DNA of 64,000 nucleotides, taken from contig JAWPMN010000001.1 of the NCBI GenBank assembly GCA_033344895.1, forward strand, positions 3,480,001 through 3,544,000, given 5' to 3'. Numbering within the stretch: position 1 is the stretch's first letter; each line of letters begins with the position of its first letter. This document shows positions 7,824 to 14,811 of the stretch, piece after piece. Made by a program: the position numbers and the translations under genes. This DNA is from Alphaproteobacteria bacterium (GTDB taxonomy: Bacteria > Pseudomonadota > Alphaproteobacteria > UBA8366 > Aestuariispiraceae). A model generated the notes under the pieces. It did no database searches. It saw only the letters and a list, made by a program, of their open reading frames with translations, and was not told the DNA's origin.

Positions 7824-8681
7824 TCAAGCCATCTGGAATGTGCCGCCGACCAGGTGCTGGCGAATGCGGCTGGATATCTGGTCGATCACCACGATGGTGA
7901 CGAACAGCAGGGTGAACAGGGCGGAAATGTCAGCGCCGGCGCCCCAGGATATTGCGGTCTTGAACTCCTGACCGATACCGCCTGCGCCGACGAAACCGAG
8001 AATGGCCGACGCGCGGATGTTGATCTCGAACCGCAGCAGCGCGTAGCTGCAGTAATTGGGCAGGACCTGCGGCAGGACGCCGAAGCGCATACGTTGCAGC
8101 CAGGTCGCGCCGGTCGCCTGCAGACCTTCGAGCGGCTTGTTGTCGATGTTCTCGTTCACTTCCGAGAACAGTTTCCCGAGCGCACCGGCGGTGTGAAACG
8201 TCACTGCGATCATCGCCGGGATGGGCGAAGCACCCAGTAGGTAGATCAGGAACAGGGCCAGGATCAGTTCGGGGAAGGCGCGGGAAATGTCCATTGCGCG
8301 CCGCGCGACGGGGACCAGCGGACCAAAGATGCCGAGGTTCCGCGACGAACAGAACGCCAGGACCATTGCCAGGACGGCGCCGACCAGAGTTGCGACGCCG
8401 GCCATGTTGACCGTTTCGATCAGCGCCGGGAAATGGTCGACCAGCAGGCCGGCCCAGCGATCCGCCTCCAGCGAATCCATGACGATCTCGTAGGGGTAGT
8501 CGAAGAACTTGGCCAGACCCTGCCAGAAACCGCCTGAGTTCAGATCATCGGCGATATAGAAGCCGCCAAAGAAGACAATGAAAGAGGCGCCGAGGAACAA
8601 TGCCGTATAAAGGCGTCGCCTGCGCTCCATCTCCGAGAAATGGGATTGAAGCTCCCCGATGCTGAGGGCGTGATCGCTCAT
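7824..8681 (-). CDS. phnE: Phosphonate/phosphate ABC transporter permease PhnE, standard form
   Basis: A 285-residue permease with one N-terminal membrane helix (about 27-47), then the core helices and the coupling region reading AGALGKLFSEVNENIDNKPL followed by EGLQATGATWLQRMRFGVLP. This motif is nearly identical to the matching segment in the longer permease that follows, so the two probably form a heterodimeric channel with PhnC. The start ATG at 8681 is 85 bases after the stop of phnD. Expected role: moving phosphonates or phosphate esters delivered by PhnD across the inner membrane. Confidence 0.92.
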   Translation of the reverse strand: MSDHALSIGELQSHFSEMERRRRLYTALFLGASFIVFFGGFYIADDLNSGGFWQGLAKFFDYPYEIVMDSLEADRWAGLLVDHFPALIETVNMAGVATLVGAVLAMVLAFCSSRNLGIFGPLVPVARRAMDISRAFPELILALFLIYLLGASPIPAMIAVTFHTAGALGKLFSEVNENIDNKPLEGLQATGATWLQRMRFGVLPQVLPNYCSYALLRFEINIRASAILGFVGAGGIGQEFKTAISWGAGADISALFTLLFVTIVVIDQISSRIRQHLVGGTFQMA

Positions 8682-8766
8682 TGTCCATTATCCGCAAATT
8701 GGATCGGTGCTGGAAGAAGCGGCGGCGCCGCCGGAAATCCGGCGACGCCGCGCAATGTCAGAACGC

Positions 8767-9681
8767 TTAGTTGTCGATCTTCGCCTTGCGGGCTTCGATG
8801 ACCGACACATAGGCCTTGTGCGTGATCGGGGCCAGGCCCAGCGCGTCGCCGGCCAGCACACCGTAGGCGCAATCCGAGTCCATCGACGGCAGGCTCGCCA
8901 GAAGGCCGGTCAGCTTGACCTTCACGTCCTCCGGCAGGTCCTTGCGGACGACGAACGGGCCCTCCGGAATGACGTCCGAGCGCCAGATTTCACGGATCTC
9001 GGTCATATCGACCAGACCGGCATCGGTCGCCTTGCGCAGCGCGCCGGAATTGAAGCCTTCTTCCCAGGCGCCCAGACCATCGGCCCAGGTGACACCGGCA
9101 TCGTAATCACCGTTGAAGACCCCGACGATGGTCTGCTCGTGACCGCCGGCGAATTTCACGTCACCGAAATACTCACCCGGCTTCATCGAATAGCCCTTCT
9201 GCGGGATTTCAATCGACGGGATCAGATAGCCGGACGTCGAGTTCGGGTCGCCGAAGGCGAAGACCTTGCTCTTCATGTCGTCCAGGTTCGAGATTCCGCT
9301 GTCGACCCGGGCAAAGCCGATCGAATAATAGCCGTAGGAACCGTCGGTGTTGACCTTGACGAGGATCGGTTCGACCGCATCGGGATTGGACAGATAGACC
9401 GCCGCGTAGCCCGAGGCGCCCAGCCAGGCGAGATCAAGATTGCCGCCGAGCAGGCCCTCAATGACGCCGGAATAGTCGGCCGGCGCAAAGACCGAGGCTT
9501 CGACACCCAGCAGGTCTTCCACCTTTTCCTCCAGGCACGAATAGGCCTTCAGGCGGTCATTGGCGTTTTCGCCGCCCAGGATGCCGATACGCAGTTCGGA
9601 AATCTCCTCCGCGCCGACACTGCCGGCGAAGCTCATAACAGCGGCGGTCGTAACGGCAGCCGCGATCTTGGTGAGTTTCAT
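8767..9681 (-). CDS. phnD: Phosphonate-binding periplasmic protein PhnD
   Basis: A 304-residue protein with a Sec signal peptide (MKLTKIAAAVTTAAVMSFAG, cleavage likely after VGA). The mature part carries the PhnD signature features: RIGILGGENANDR at the N-terminus, DYSGVIEGLLGGNLDLAWLG, and SYGYYSIGFARVDSGI. The family binds phosphonates such as 2-aminoethylphosphonate, or phosphate and phosphite, in a Venus-flytrap cleft and hands them to the PhnE channel. The exact ligand is not predictable by eye. It sits between phnC (91 bases upstream) and phnE (85 bases downstream). No strong stem-loop was seen in those gaps. Confidence 0.93.
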   Translation of the reverse strand: MKLTKIAAAVTTAAVMSFAGSVGAEEISELRIGILGGENANDRLKAYSCLEEKVEDLLGVEASVFAPADYSGVIEGLLGGNLDLAWLGASGYAAVYLSNPDAVEPILVKVNTDGSYGYYSIGFARVDSGISNLDDMKSKVFAFGDPNSTSGYLIPSIEIPQKGYSMKPGEYFGDVKFAGGHEQTIVGVFNGDYDAGVTWADGLGAWEEGFNSGALRKATDAGLVDMTEIREIWRSDVIPEGPFVVRKDLPEDVKVKLTGLLASLPSMDSDCAYGVLAGDALGLAPITHKAYVSVIEARKAKIDN

Positions 9682-9772
9682 GTTCTACCCTTCCAGAAAA
9701 TCGTTTGATCGAATGGGCGGAGGACCCCCCGCCGCCCCGCGTGTACGAGCCCGTCTGATCTCCGGCACATGC

Positions 9773-10618
9773 TCAGAGATTGACGACATTCCCCGCCACC
9801 ACCGGCTCGTCGTCATCGGCAGCAGGGGATTTCTTGTCCGCTTCGGAATTGATTGAGGTAGAGGTCGCGGCCTCGTTGAATTCTTCGCCGGCGCCATAGA
9901 TTTCGCGAGCCTGATCGGTTGTCAGCGCGTCCGGCCCACCATCGAACACGACCTTGCCCTGGCTCATTCCGACGATGCGCTCGCAATAGGTCCGTGCGGT
10001 ATCCAGGGTGTGTAGATTGCAGACGACGGTAATGCCGTCCTCCTTGTTGATGCGCTTCAGCGCATCCATGACCAGCTTGGCGTTGAGTGGATCCAGCGAC
10101 GCGATCGGCTCGTCGGCCAGGATCAGTTTGGGTTTTTGGACCAGGGCACGGGCGATGGCGACGCGCTGCTGTTGGCCGCCGGACAGCGTCCCGGCCTGCT
10201 GCAGGGCAGTCTGCTCGATACCCAGCCGCTGAAGGGCCAGCAGCGCCTCCAGTCGTTCCGTCTCGCTGAACAGCTTGAAGACGCTGCGCAGGGTGCCGAC
10301 ATGGTTGAGGCGACCCAGCATTACATTCGTCAGCACATCCAGGCGCGGCACCAGATTGAATTGCTGGAAGATCATGGCGCAGCTCGCCTGCCAGTCGCGC
10401 AGGGCCCCGCCCGACAGGTTGCTCACCTCATTGCCGCGAAACAGGATCCTGCCCTGGCTCGGCGTCGCCAGCCGGTTGATCAGGCGCAGGACGGTCGACT
10501 TCCCCGCACCGGAGCGCCCGATGATCCCGACCATGGCGCCTTCCTCGATTGACAGGCTGACCGAGTCCACGGCGCACAAGCTGCCGAACTGTTTTGTAAG
10601 TGACTTGATTTCGAGCAT
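9773..10618 (-). CDS. phnC: Phosphonate ABC transporter ATP-binding protein PhnC
   Basis: A 281-residue ATPase with Walker [10 protein letters not shown] (about residues 34-42), signature [15 protein letters not shown], Walker B LILADEP and the switch His in VCNLHTLD. The sequence matches PhnC, first gene of the importer operon. The C-terminal about 35 residues after [10 protein letters not shown] form an acidic, polar tail absent from shorter relatives. It provides energy for the two PhnE permeases. The carbon-phosphorus lyase genes lie 14 kb away, so import and breakdown are separate transcription units here. A 12-bp palindrome sits 43 bases upstream of the start. Confidence 0.93.
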   Translation of the reverse strand: MLEIKSLTKQFGSLCAVDSVSLSIEEGAMVGIIGRSGAGKSTVLRLINRLATPSQGRILFRGNEVSNLSGGALRDWQASCAMIFQQFNLVPRLDVLTNVMLGRLNHVGTLRSVFKLFSETERLEALLALQRLGIEQTALQQAGTLSGGQQQRVAIARALVQKPKLILADEPIASLDPLNAKLVMDALKRINKEDGITVVCNLHTLDTARTYCERIVGMSQGKVVFDGGPDALTTDQAREIYGAGEEFNEAATSTSINSEADKKSPAADDDEPVVAGNVVNL

Positions 10619-10660
10619 CTTTCCCTCGTCACCGGATATGCGAAATTCAGCCGATCCGGT

Positions 10661-10672
10661 AAGGTCGACCTT
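10661..10672. promoter_or_regulatory. 12-bp perfect palindrome upstream of phnC
   Basis: AAGGTCGACCTT is self-complementary and lies 43 bases before the phnC start, within the 227-base spacer shared with the divergent gene at 10846. The position suits a repressor or activator site. It does not match the GTCTAGAC palindrome found near phnF-phnG. A chance palindrome remains possible. Confidence 0.35.
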
Positions 10673-10845
10673 GTAGTCCGTTAAGGTGGCTTCCCCCGCG
10701 CAGCAGCGGACCGCCGCCTGCGCCGACCCTGATTACCCCGCCTGCGTTGCAGCCGCGTGCAGATGCGGTGTCAGATTTGTGAAAGGGTTGATCGAAGGTC
10801 TATTGGGCGGTTGCCGCCGTCAGCGGAGTTCTGTAAGGGAAAACC

Positions 10846-11190
10846 ATGATGCAGAGACCCAATCCCCTTAAGCTGAACAAGCTGCAGGCCCGGACACTCG
10901 TTCTTGCCCAGGTTATCGCGCGCCAGCCCGACGGAGGCATTGCCGATCCGGGGACCGGTGACGTGCGTTTGGCAAAGATTCCCCATGCTCATGGCGACCA
11001 TGTGCATGTCGGCCCGTTCGTGGTTTCGGCGCGGGACGCCAGCGGGTTCTCCAATCCTTCGGTCTGGGCGGCCCTGGCGCGCAAGGGGCTGGTGCGCAGT
11101 GCGAACATGCACGCGATTGCGCTGACCCCGGAAGGTCAGGCCTATGACACGGGACTTGGCGACCGGTTCCTTGAGGAATCCGATCACTGA
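10846..11190 (+). CDS. Small hypothetical protein with a His-rich loop
   Basis: A 114-residue soluble protein starting MMQRPNPLKLNKLQARTLVL, with AAGGGA about 7 bases upstream. It carries a histidine cluster IPHAHGDHVHVG near residue 50 and a helical DNA-binding-like segment (NPSVWAALARKGLVRS followed by ALTPEGQAYD), which resembles the end of a winged-helix fold. It might therefore be a metal-responsive or small regulatory protein. This is inference, and I know no named family. Divergent from phnC with a 227-base spacer, and upstream of the GST gene on the same strand (78-base gap). Confidence 0.65.
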   Translation: MMQRPNPLKLNKLQARTLVLAQVIARQPDGGIADPGTGDVRLAKIPHAHGDHVHVGPFVVSARDASGFSNPSVWAALARKGLVRSANMHAIALTPEGQAYDTGLGDRFLEESDH

Positions 11191-11268
11191 TCCTTCCTTG
11201 CCGGTTGGCGATCACGACACCGATCACTAAGCTTCGTCGCACCTTCATTCGCTGATACGGGACGTGCG

Positions 11269-11892
11269 ATGACCATCGAACTGTACACTTGGGGAACGCC
11301 GAACGGCCGCAAGGTTTCGATCCTGCTGGAGGAACTGGCGCTGGCGTATTCCGTGCACCCGGTCAATATCGGCAAGGACGAACAGTTCGCGCCCGACTTC
11401 CTGAAGATCAGCCCCAACAACAAGATCCCCGCGATCGTCGACCCGGACGGACCGGGCGGGGCACCGATTTCCGTGTTCGAAACCGGGGCGATCCTGACCT
11501 ATCTGGCAGAGAAGACCGGCAGTGACCTCTGGCCGAAGGATTTGCGGCAGCGCACAAGGGTCAATGAATGGCTGATGTTCCAGATGGGCGGCGTCGGCCC
11601 GATGTTTGGCCAGGCCAATCACTTCCTGCATTTCAATCCCGGCAAGTCGGACTATGCCGAGCAGCGCTATCGCAATGAGGCCCATCGACTCTACGGCGTT
11701 CTTGACCGGCGTCTGGCGGAGCGACCCTTCCTCGCGGGCGACGCCTATTCCATTGCAGACATTGCGACCTACCCGTGGGTGGCCCGTCGGGAATGGCATC
11801 AGATTGAATTGAAGACACTCCCGAATGTCTGGCGCTGGTTCACCGATCTGGGACAGCGTGAGGCCGTGAAGAAAGGAATGTCAGTACCCTGA
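11269..11892 (+). CDS. Glutathione S-transferase, YfcG/Nu-like
   Basis: A 207-residue two-domain GST. The thioredoxin-like N-terminal domain begins MTIELYTWGTPNGRKVSILL, with TPNGRK at the glutathione site, the cis-Pro in NNKIPAIVD, and the glutathione gamma-Glu contact in FETGAILTYLAE. The helical C-terminal domain has YSIADIATYPWV, the N-capping box of the GST fold. This combination is typical of YfcG/YghU-type bacterial GSTs, which act as disulfide-bond oxidoreductases or organic-peroxide reductases. No operon partner is apparent. A strong hairpin follows the stop. Confidence 0.87.
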   Translation: MTIELYTWGTPNGRKVSILLEELALAYSVHPVNIGKDEQFAPDFLKISPNNKIPAIVDPDGPGGAPISVFETGAILTYLAEKTGSDLWPKDLRQRTRVNEWLMFQMGGVGPMFGQANHFLHFNPGKSDYAEQRYRNEAHRLYGVLDRRLAERPFLAGDAYSIADIATYPWVARREWHQIELKTLPNVWRWFTDLGQREAVKKGMSVP

Positions 11893-11901
11893 CAGGGAAT
11901 G

Positions 11902-11928
11902 GTCGAGGGCCGCTTGCGGCCCCTCGAC
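11902..11928 (+). terminator. Terminator-like hairpin after the GST gene
   Basis: GTCGAGGGCCGC at 11902-11913 pairs with GCGGCCCCTCGAC at 11916-11928 with one bulged base, a very GC-rich stem 10 bases after the GST stop. A U-tract is absent (the next bases are TCCTGG), so it may terminate only partly or rely on Rho. It separates the GST from the ureohydrolase cluster. Confidence 0.55.
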
Positions 11929-11977
11929 TCCTGGTTCAAGCTTCGGCCCCAAGCCCAGTTTGCCAGGAGCGTACCGC

Positions 11978-12952
11978 ATGTCCGACGAGATCGACTTCAA
12001 ACCTGTTTCGGGAACCGTTCTGCCGCGATTTGCGGGCATTCCGACCTTCATGCGTCTGCCGCATCTGCTGCCGGAACAGGCGGATGCCGTCGACATCGGA
12101 ATCACGGGCGTCCCCTGGGACGGCGGCACGACCAACCGGGCGGGGGCCCGACACGGGCCGCGCCAGATGCGCGACATGTCGACCATGATGCGCAACTGTC
12201 ATCACGTCCATGGCATCATGCCGTTCGACCTCGCCAATTGCGCCGATCTCGGTGACAGCCCGGTCAATCCGATCCAGCTCGAGGACACTCTGGGCCGGGT
12301 CGAGGAGCATTTTCGAAAGATCCATGAGAAGGGCATCCTGCCGCTGACGGCGGGCGGGGATCATCTGATCTCCCTGCCGATCATGCGCGCCATCGCGGAC
12401 ACGGCGAACCCTCTGGGCATGGTGCATTTCGATGCCCATACCGACACCTGGGACCGCTACTTCGGCGGAGCAAAGTACACGCACGGCACACCGTTCCGCC
12501 GCGCCATCGAGGAAGGCCTTCTGGATCCCAGGAGAACAATCCAGATCGGCATTCGCGGAGGACTCTACCATCCCAAAGACAAGGAATGGGGATTGGCGCA
12601 GGGCATTCGCGTCGTCGAGATCGAGGAGTATTTCGACCTTGGCCCCGACAAGGTCGCGGAACTGGCGCGTGAGGTTGTCGGGGGCGGTCCGGCCTATGTC
12701 TCCTTCGATGTCGACGGTATGGATCCGGTCTATGCTCCGGGGACCGGCACGCCGGAAATAGGCGGCTATTCGACCCATGAGGCTCAGCGCATGGTGCGCG
12801 GACTGCGTGGCCTGGATATCGTCGGGGCAGACGTCGTCGAAGTCGCGCCGCCTTTCGATCCGTCCGGTGCCACGGCACTGGCGGGCGTTACCATCATGTG
12901 GGAAATCCTCTGTCTGATGGCGGAAAAGGTATCGCAGCGCAAAGCCGCATGA
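11978..12952 (+). CDS. Ureohydrolase, agmatinase/guanidinobutyrase type
   Basis: From the ATG at 11978 (AGGAG about 12 bases upstream) this is 324 residues. The binuclear-manganese motifs of the arginase fold are complete: TAGGDHLISLP, MVHFDAHTDTWDRY and VSFDVDGMDPVYAPG. The family hydrolyses guanidino compounds (agmatine, guanidinobutyrate, guanidinopropionate) to urea plus an amine. HFDAHTDTWDRYFGGAKYTHG resembles agmatinase and guanidinobutyrase about equally. Presence of an amino-acid decarboxylase 1.9 kb downstream makes agmatine the most economical substrate, giving putrescine. It is the first gene of a plus-strand cluster running to 20358. The start 18 bases upstream would overlap the ribosome site. 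Confidence 0.87.
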   Translation: MSDEIDFKPVSGTVLPRFAGIPTFMRLPHLLPEQADAVDIGITGVPWDGGTTNRAGARHGPRQMRDMSTMMRNCHHVHGIMPFDLANCADLGDSPVNPIQLEDTLGRVEEHFRKIHEKGILPLTAGGDHLISLPIMRAIADTANPLGMVHFDAHTDTWDRYFGGAKYTHGTPFRRAIEEGLLDPRRTIQIGIRGGLYHPKDKEWGLAQGIRVVEIEEYFDLGPDKVAELAREVVGGGPAYVSFDVDGMDPVYAPGTGTPEIGGYSTHEAQRMVRGLRGLDIVGADVVEVAPPFDPSGATALAGVTIMWEILCLMAEKVSQRKAA

Positions 12953-12973
12953 CGCCGGGGCAGGGCTGAGCCC

Positions 12974-13729
12974 TTGGACATTCTGTGGACACTCGACTGG
13001 GGGATCGTCGCGATACTGGCCGCTGTCGCGGGCGTGGCGCGGGGCCTGTCGGGATTCGGGATCGGACTGATCATGATGCCGATCGGCGGCGCGTTGCTGA
13101 CGCCGGCTTTCATGGTGCCGGTCCTGGCCATTCTCGATACTCCGGCCTCCCTCTATCTGGTTGCGGAGGCGTGGCGCCGTATCGATCGGCGTGACGTGCT
13201 GACCCTGGCGGTTGCGGCGATCGTCTGTATGCCGATCGGCATCTGGGTCCTGACCTATGTCGAGGCGGATGTCGTCGCGATCAGTGCCAATGCCGTAGCG
13301 CTGGCGACGGCGGTCGCCTTGCTGGCCGGGCTCACGCTGGGTGGTCGTCCTTCGCGGAGACGCAGCCTGGCGATGGGCGCGCTTTCCGGCATGTTGCAGG
13401 GGGCTGCTGCACTGCCCGGTCCGCCGATCATCCTCGGCTGGGTGGCTGCCCAGGTTCCGGGACCGATGCTGCGGGCGAACATCATTGCCTATTTCGCGAT
13501 CATCGATGCCCTGGTGGTTCCGATGTTCTGGACTGCCGGACTGTTTACCGCCGACGTGCTTTGGTTCGGCGCAAGCCTGCTGCCGATCTATCTCTGCGGA
13601 GTCTGGCTGGGGCGACATGCCTTCGGGTATGTGTCGGAGAAGGTCTTTCGGCGGGTTGTACTGGGACTTGTCATTCTCGGCGCGCTGGGCGGCATCCTTG
13701 TCGCGCTGACAAACGGGGTGGCAGGGTAA
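12974..13729 (+). CDS. TauE/SafE-family membrane exporter
   Basis: A 251-residue membrane protein starting at a TTG, 21 bases after the ureohydrolase stop. It has about eight hydrophobic helices, the family's Gly-rich first repeat GVARGLSGFGIGLIMMPIGG, and the second-repeat turn GALSGMLQGAAALPGPPIIL. TauE/SafE members move small organic anions such as sulfoacetate across the inner membrane, usually outward. In this cluster it may export or import a guanidino or polyamine-pathway product, but substrate assignment from the family name alone is not safe. Confidence 0.85.
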   Translation: MDILWTLDWGIVAILAAVAGVARGLSGFGIGLIMMPIGGALLTPAFMVPVLAILDTPASLYLVAEAWRRIDRRDVLTLAVAAIVCMPIGIWVLTYVEADVVAISANAVALATAVALLAGLTLGGRPSRRRSLAMGALSGMLQGAAALPGPPIILGWVAAQVPGPMLRANIIAYFAIIDALVVPMFWTAGLFTADVLWFGASLLPIYLCGVWLGRHAFGYVSEKVFRRVVLGLVILGALGGILVALTNGVAG

Positions 13730-13818
13730 CGCACTGCGGAAAAACGCTTTGTTTACAGAACACCTGCCCTGTGTTGTCCTAGTTATTCAAGAAAACGAAG
13801 GATGGAAGATCACCCCGT

Positions 13819-14811
13819 ATGCAGCCCTTTGCAATCGCCGGCGTTCAGATGCATGTCGGCGCTTATACCGAGAACGTTTCTGCCATCCGCCAACGCCTTG
13901 ATCTGACGGTCGCCCGGTTTCCCTGGGTTCAAATGGTCCTGTTCTCGGAACTGGCGCCCTACGGGCCGCTGCCGCAGCATGCCCAGGATTTGCCCGGCCC
14001 GACGGAAGAGGCGTTTCAGGAAATGGCCCGCGCGCATGGGGTCTGGCTGATTCCAGGTTCCGTCTTCGAGCGTGTCGGCGACAAAATCTATAACACCGCA
14101 ATTGTCATCAATCCGGAAGGGGAAGTCGTCGGGCGTTATCGCAAGATGTTTCCCTTCCGCCCGTATGAGGATGGCGTCGAGGCTGGGACGGAGTTTCTGA
14201 TCTTCGATGTGCCGGAGGTCGGGCGGTTCGGCCTGTCGATCTGTTACGATATCTGGTTCCCGGAGACGACACGGACACTGACGGCGCAGGGCGTCGAGGT
14301 CCTGCTGCACCCGGTGCTGACCGGCACCGTAGACCGGGATGTGGAACTGTCGATCGCGCGGGCATCCGCCGCCATGTTCCAGTGCTACATTTTCGACATC
14401 AACGGACTGGGTGCCGGCGGTTGCGGGCGATCCTGCGTCGTCGATCCATCGGGGCTGGTCCTGTACCAGGCGGCCGGCCAGGAGGAGATCATTCCGATCG
14501 AAGTCGACCTCGACCTCGTCCGGCGGCAGCGCGAAACCGGCCTCAAGGGGCTGGGGCAGACTCTCAAGAGTTTCCGTGACCGCGATGTCGAATTCGGGAT
14601 TTACGACCGGAACAATCCGGCCAATGCCTATCTGAACAGCCTTGGACCGCTGGAGATGCCGAAGCGCGGGTCCCGCGCCGGACTGGATGTCCGTCCAGGC
14701 ACTTTGGAAACGAACCCGCCGGAAGCTTACGGCGAAGCCGCGGGGGCCGGCGGTCCCCGTCTGCATACGGTGGACCTGATTCATGGAGTAAACAGAACCG
14801 GGACAACATGA
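13819..14811 (+). CDS. Carbon-nitrogen hydrolase (nitrilase superfamily amidase)
   Basis: A 330-residue enzyme with an intact nitrilase triad: Glu44 in LFSELAPYG, Lys109 in RYRKMFPFRP and Cys142 in SICYDIWFPE. Relatives include N-carbamoylputrescine amidase, ammonia-producing amidases and aliphatic amidases. Because its neighbours are a ureohydrolase and an amino-acid decarboxylase, hydrolysis of a carbamoyl- or acyl-amine in polyamine metabolism is a reasonable guess. The final residues (after about 300) are a polar extension not needed for catalysis. Its stop overlaps the start of the decarboxylase by four bases (ATGA), indicating translational coupling. Confidence 0.85.
   Translation: MQPFAIAGVQMHVGAYTENVSAIRQRLDLTVARFPWVQMVLFSELAPYGPLPQHAQDLPGPTEEAFQEMARAHGVWLIPGSVFERVGDKIYNTAIVINPEGEVVGRYRKMFPFRPYEDGVEAGTEFLIFDVPEVGRFGLSICYDIWFPETTRTLTAQGVEVLLHPVLTGTVDRDVELSIARASAAMFQCYIFDINGLGAGGCGRSCVVDPSGLVLYQAAGQEEIIPIEVDLDLVRRQRETGLKGLGQTLKSFRDRDVEFGIYDRNNPANAYLNSLGPLEMPKRGSRAGLDVRPGTLETNPPEAYGEAAGAGGPRLHTVDLIHGVNRTGTT

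Noticed and set aside
11936-13618. 560-codon minus-strand ORF antisense to the ureohydrolase and TauE genes
   Set aside because: Composition is His/Arg/Asp-rich low-complexity typical of antisense frames in GC-rich DNA. The plus-strand genes carry complete catalytic motifs.
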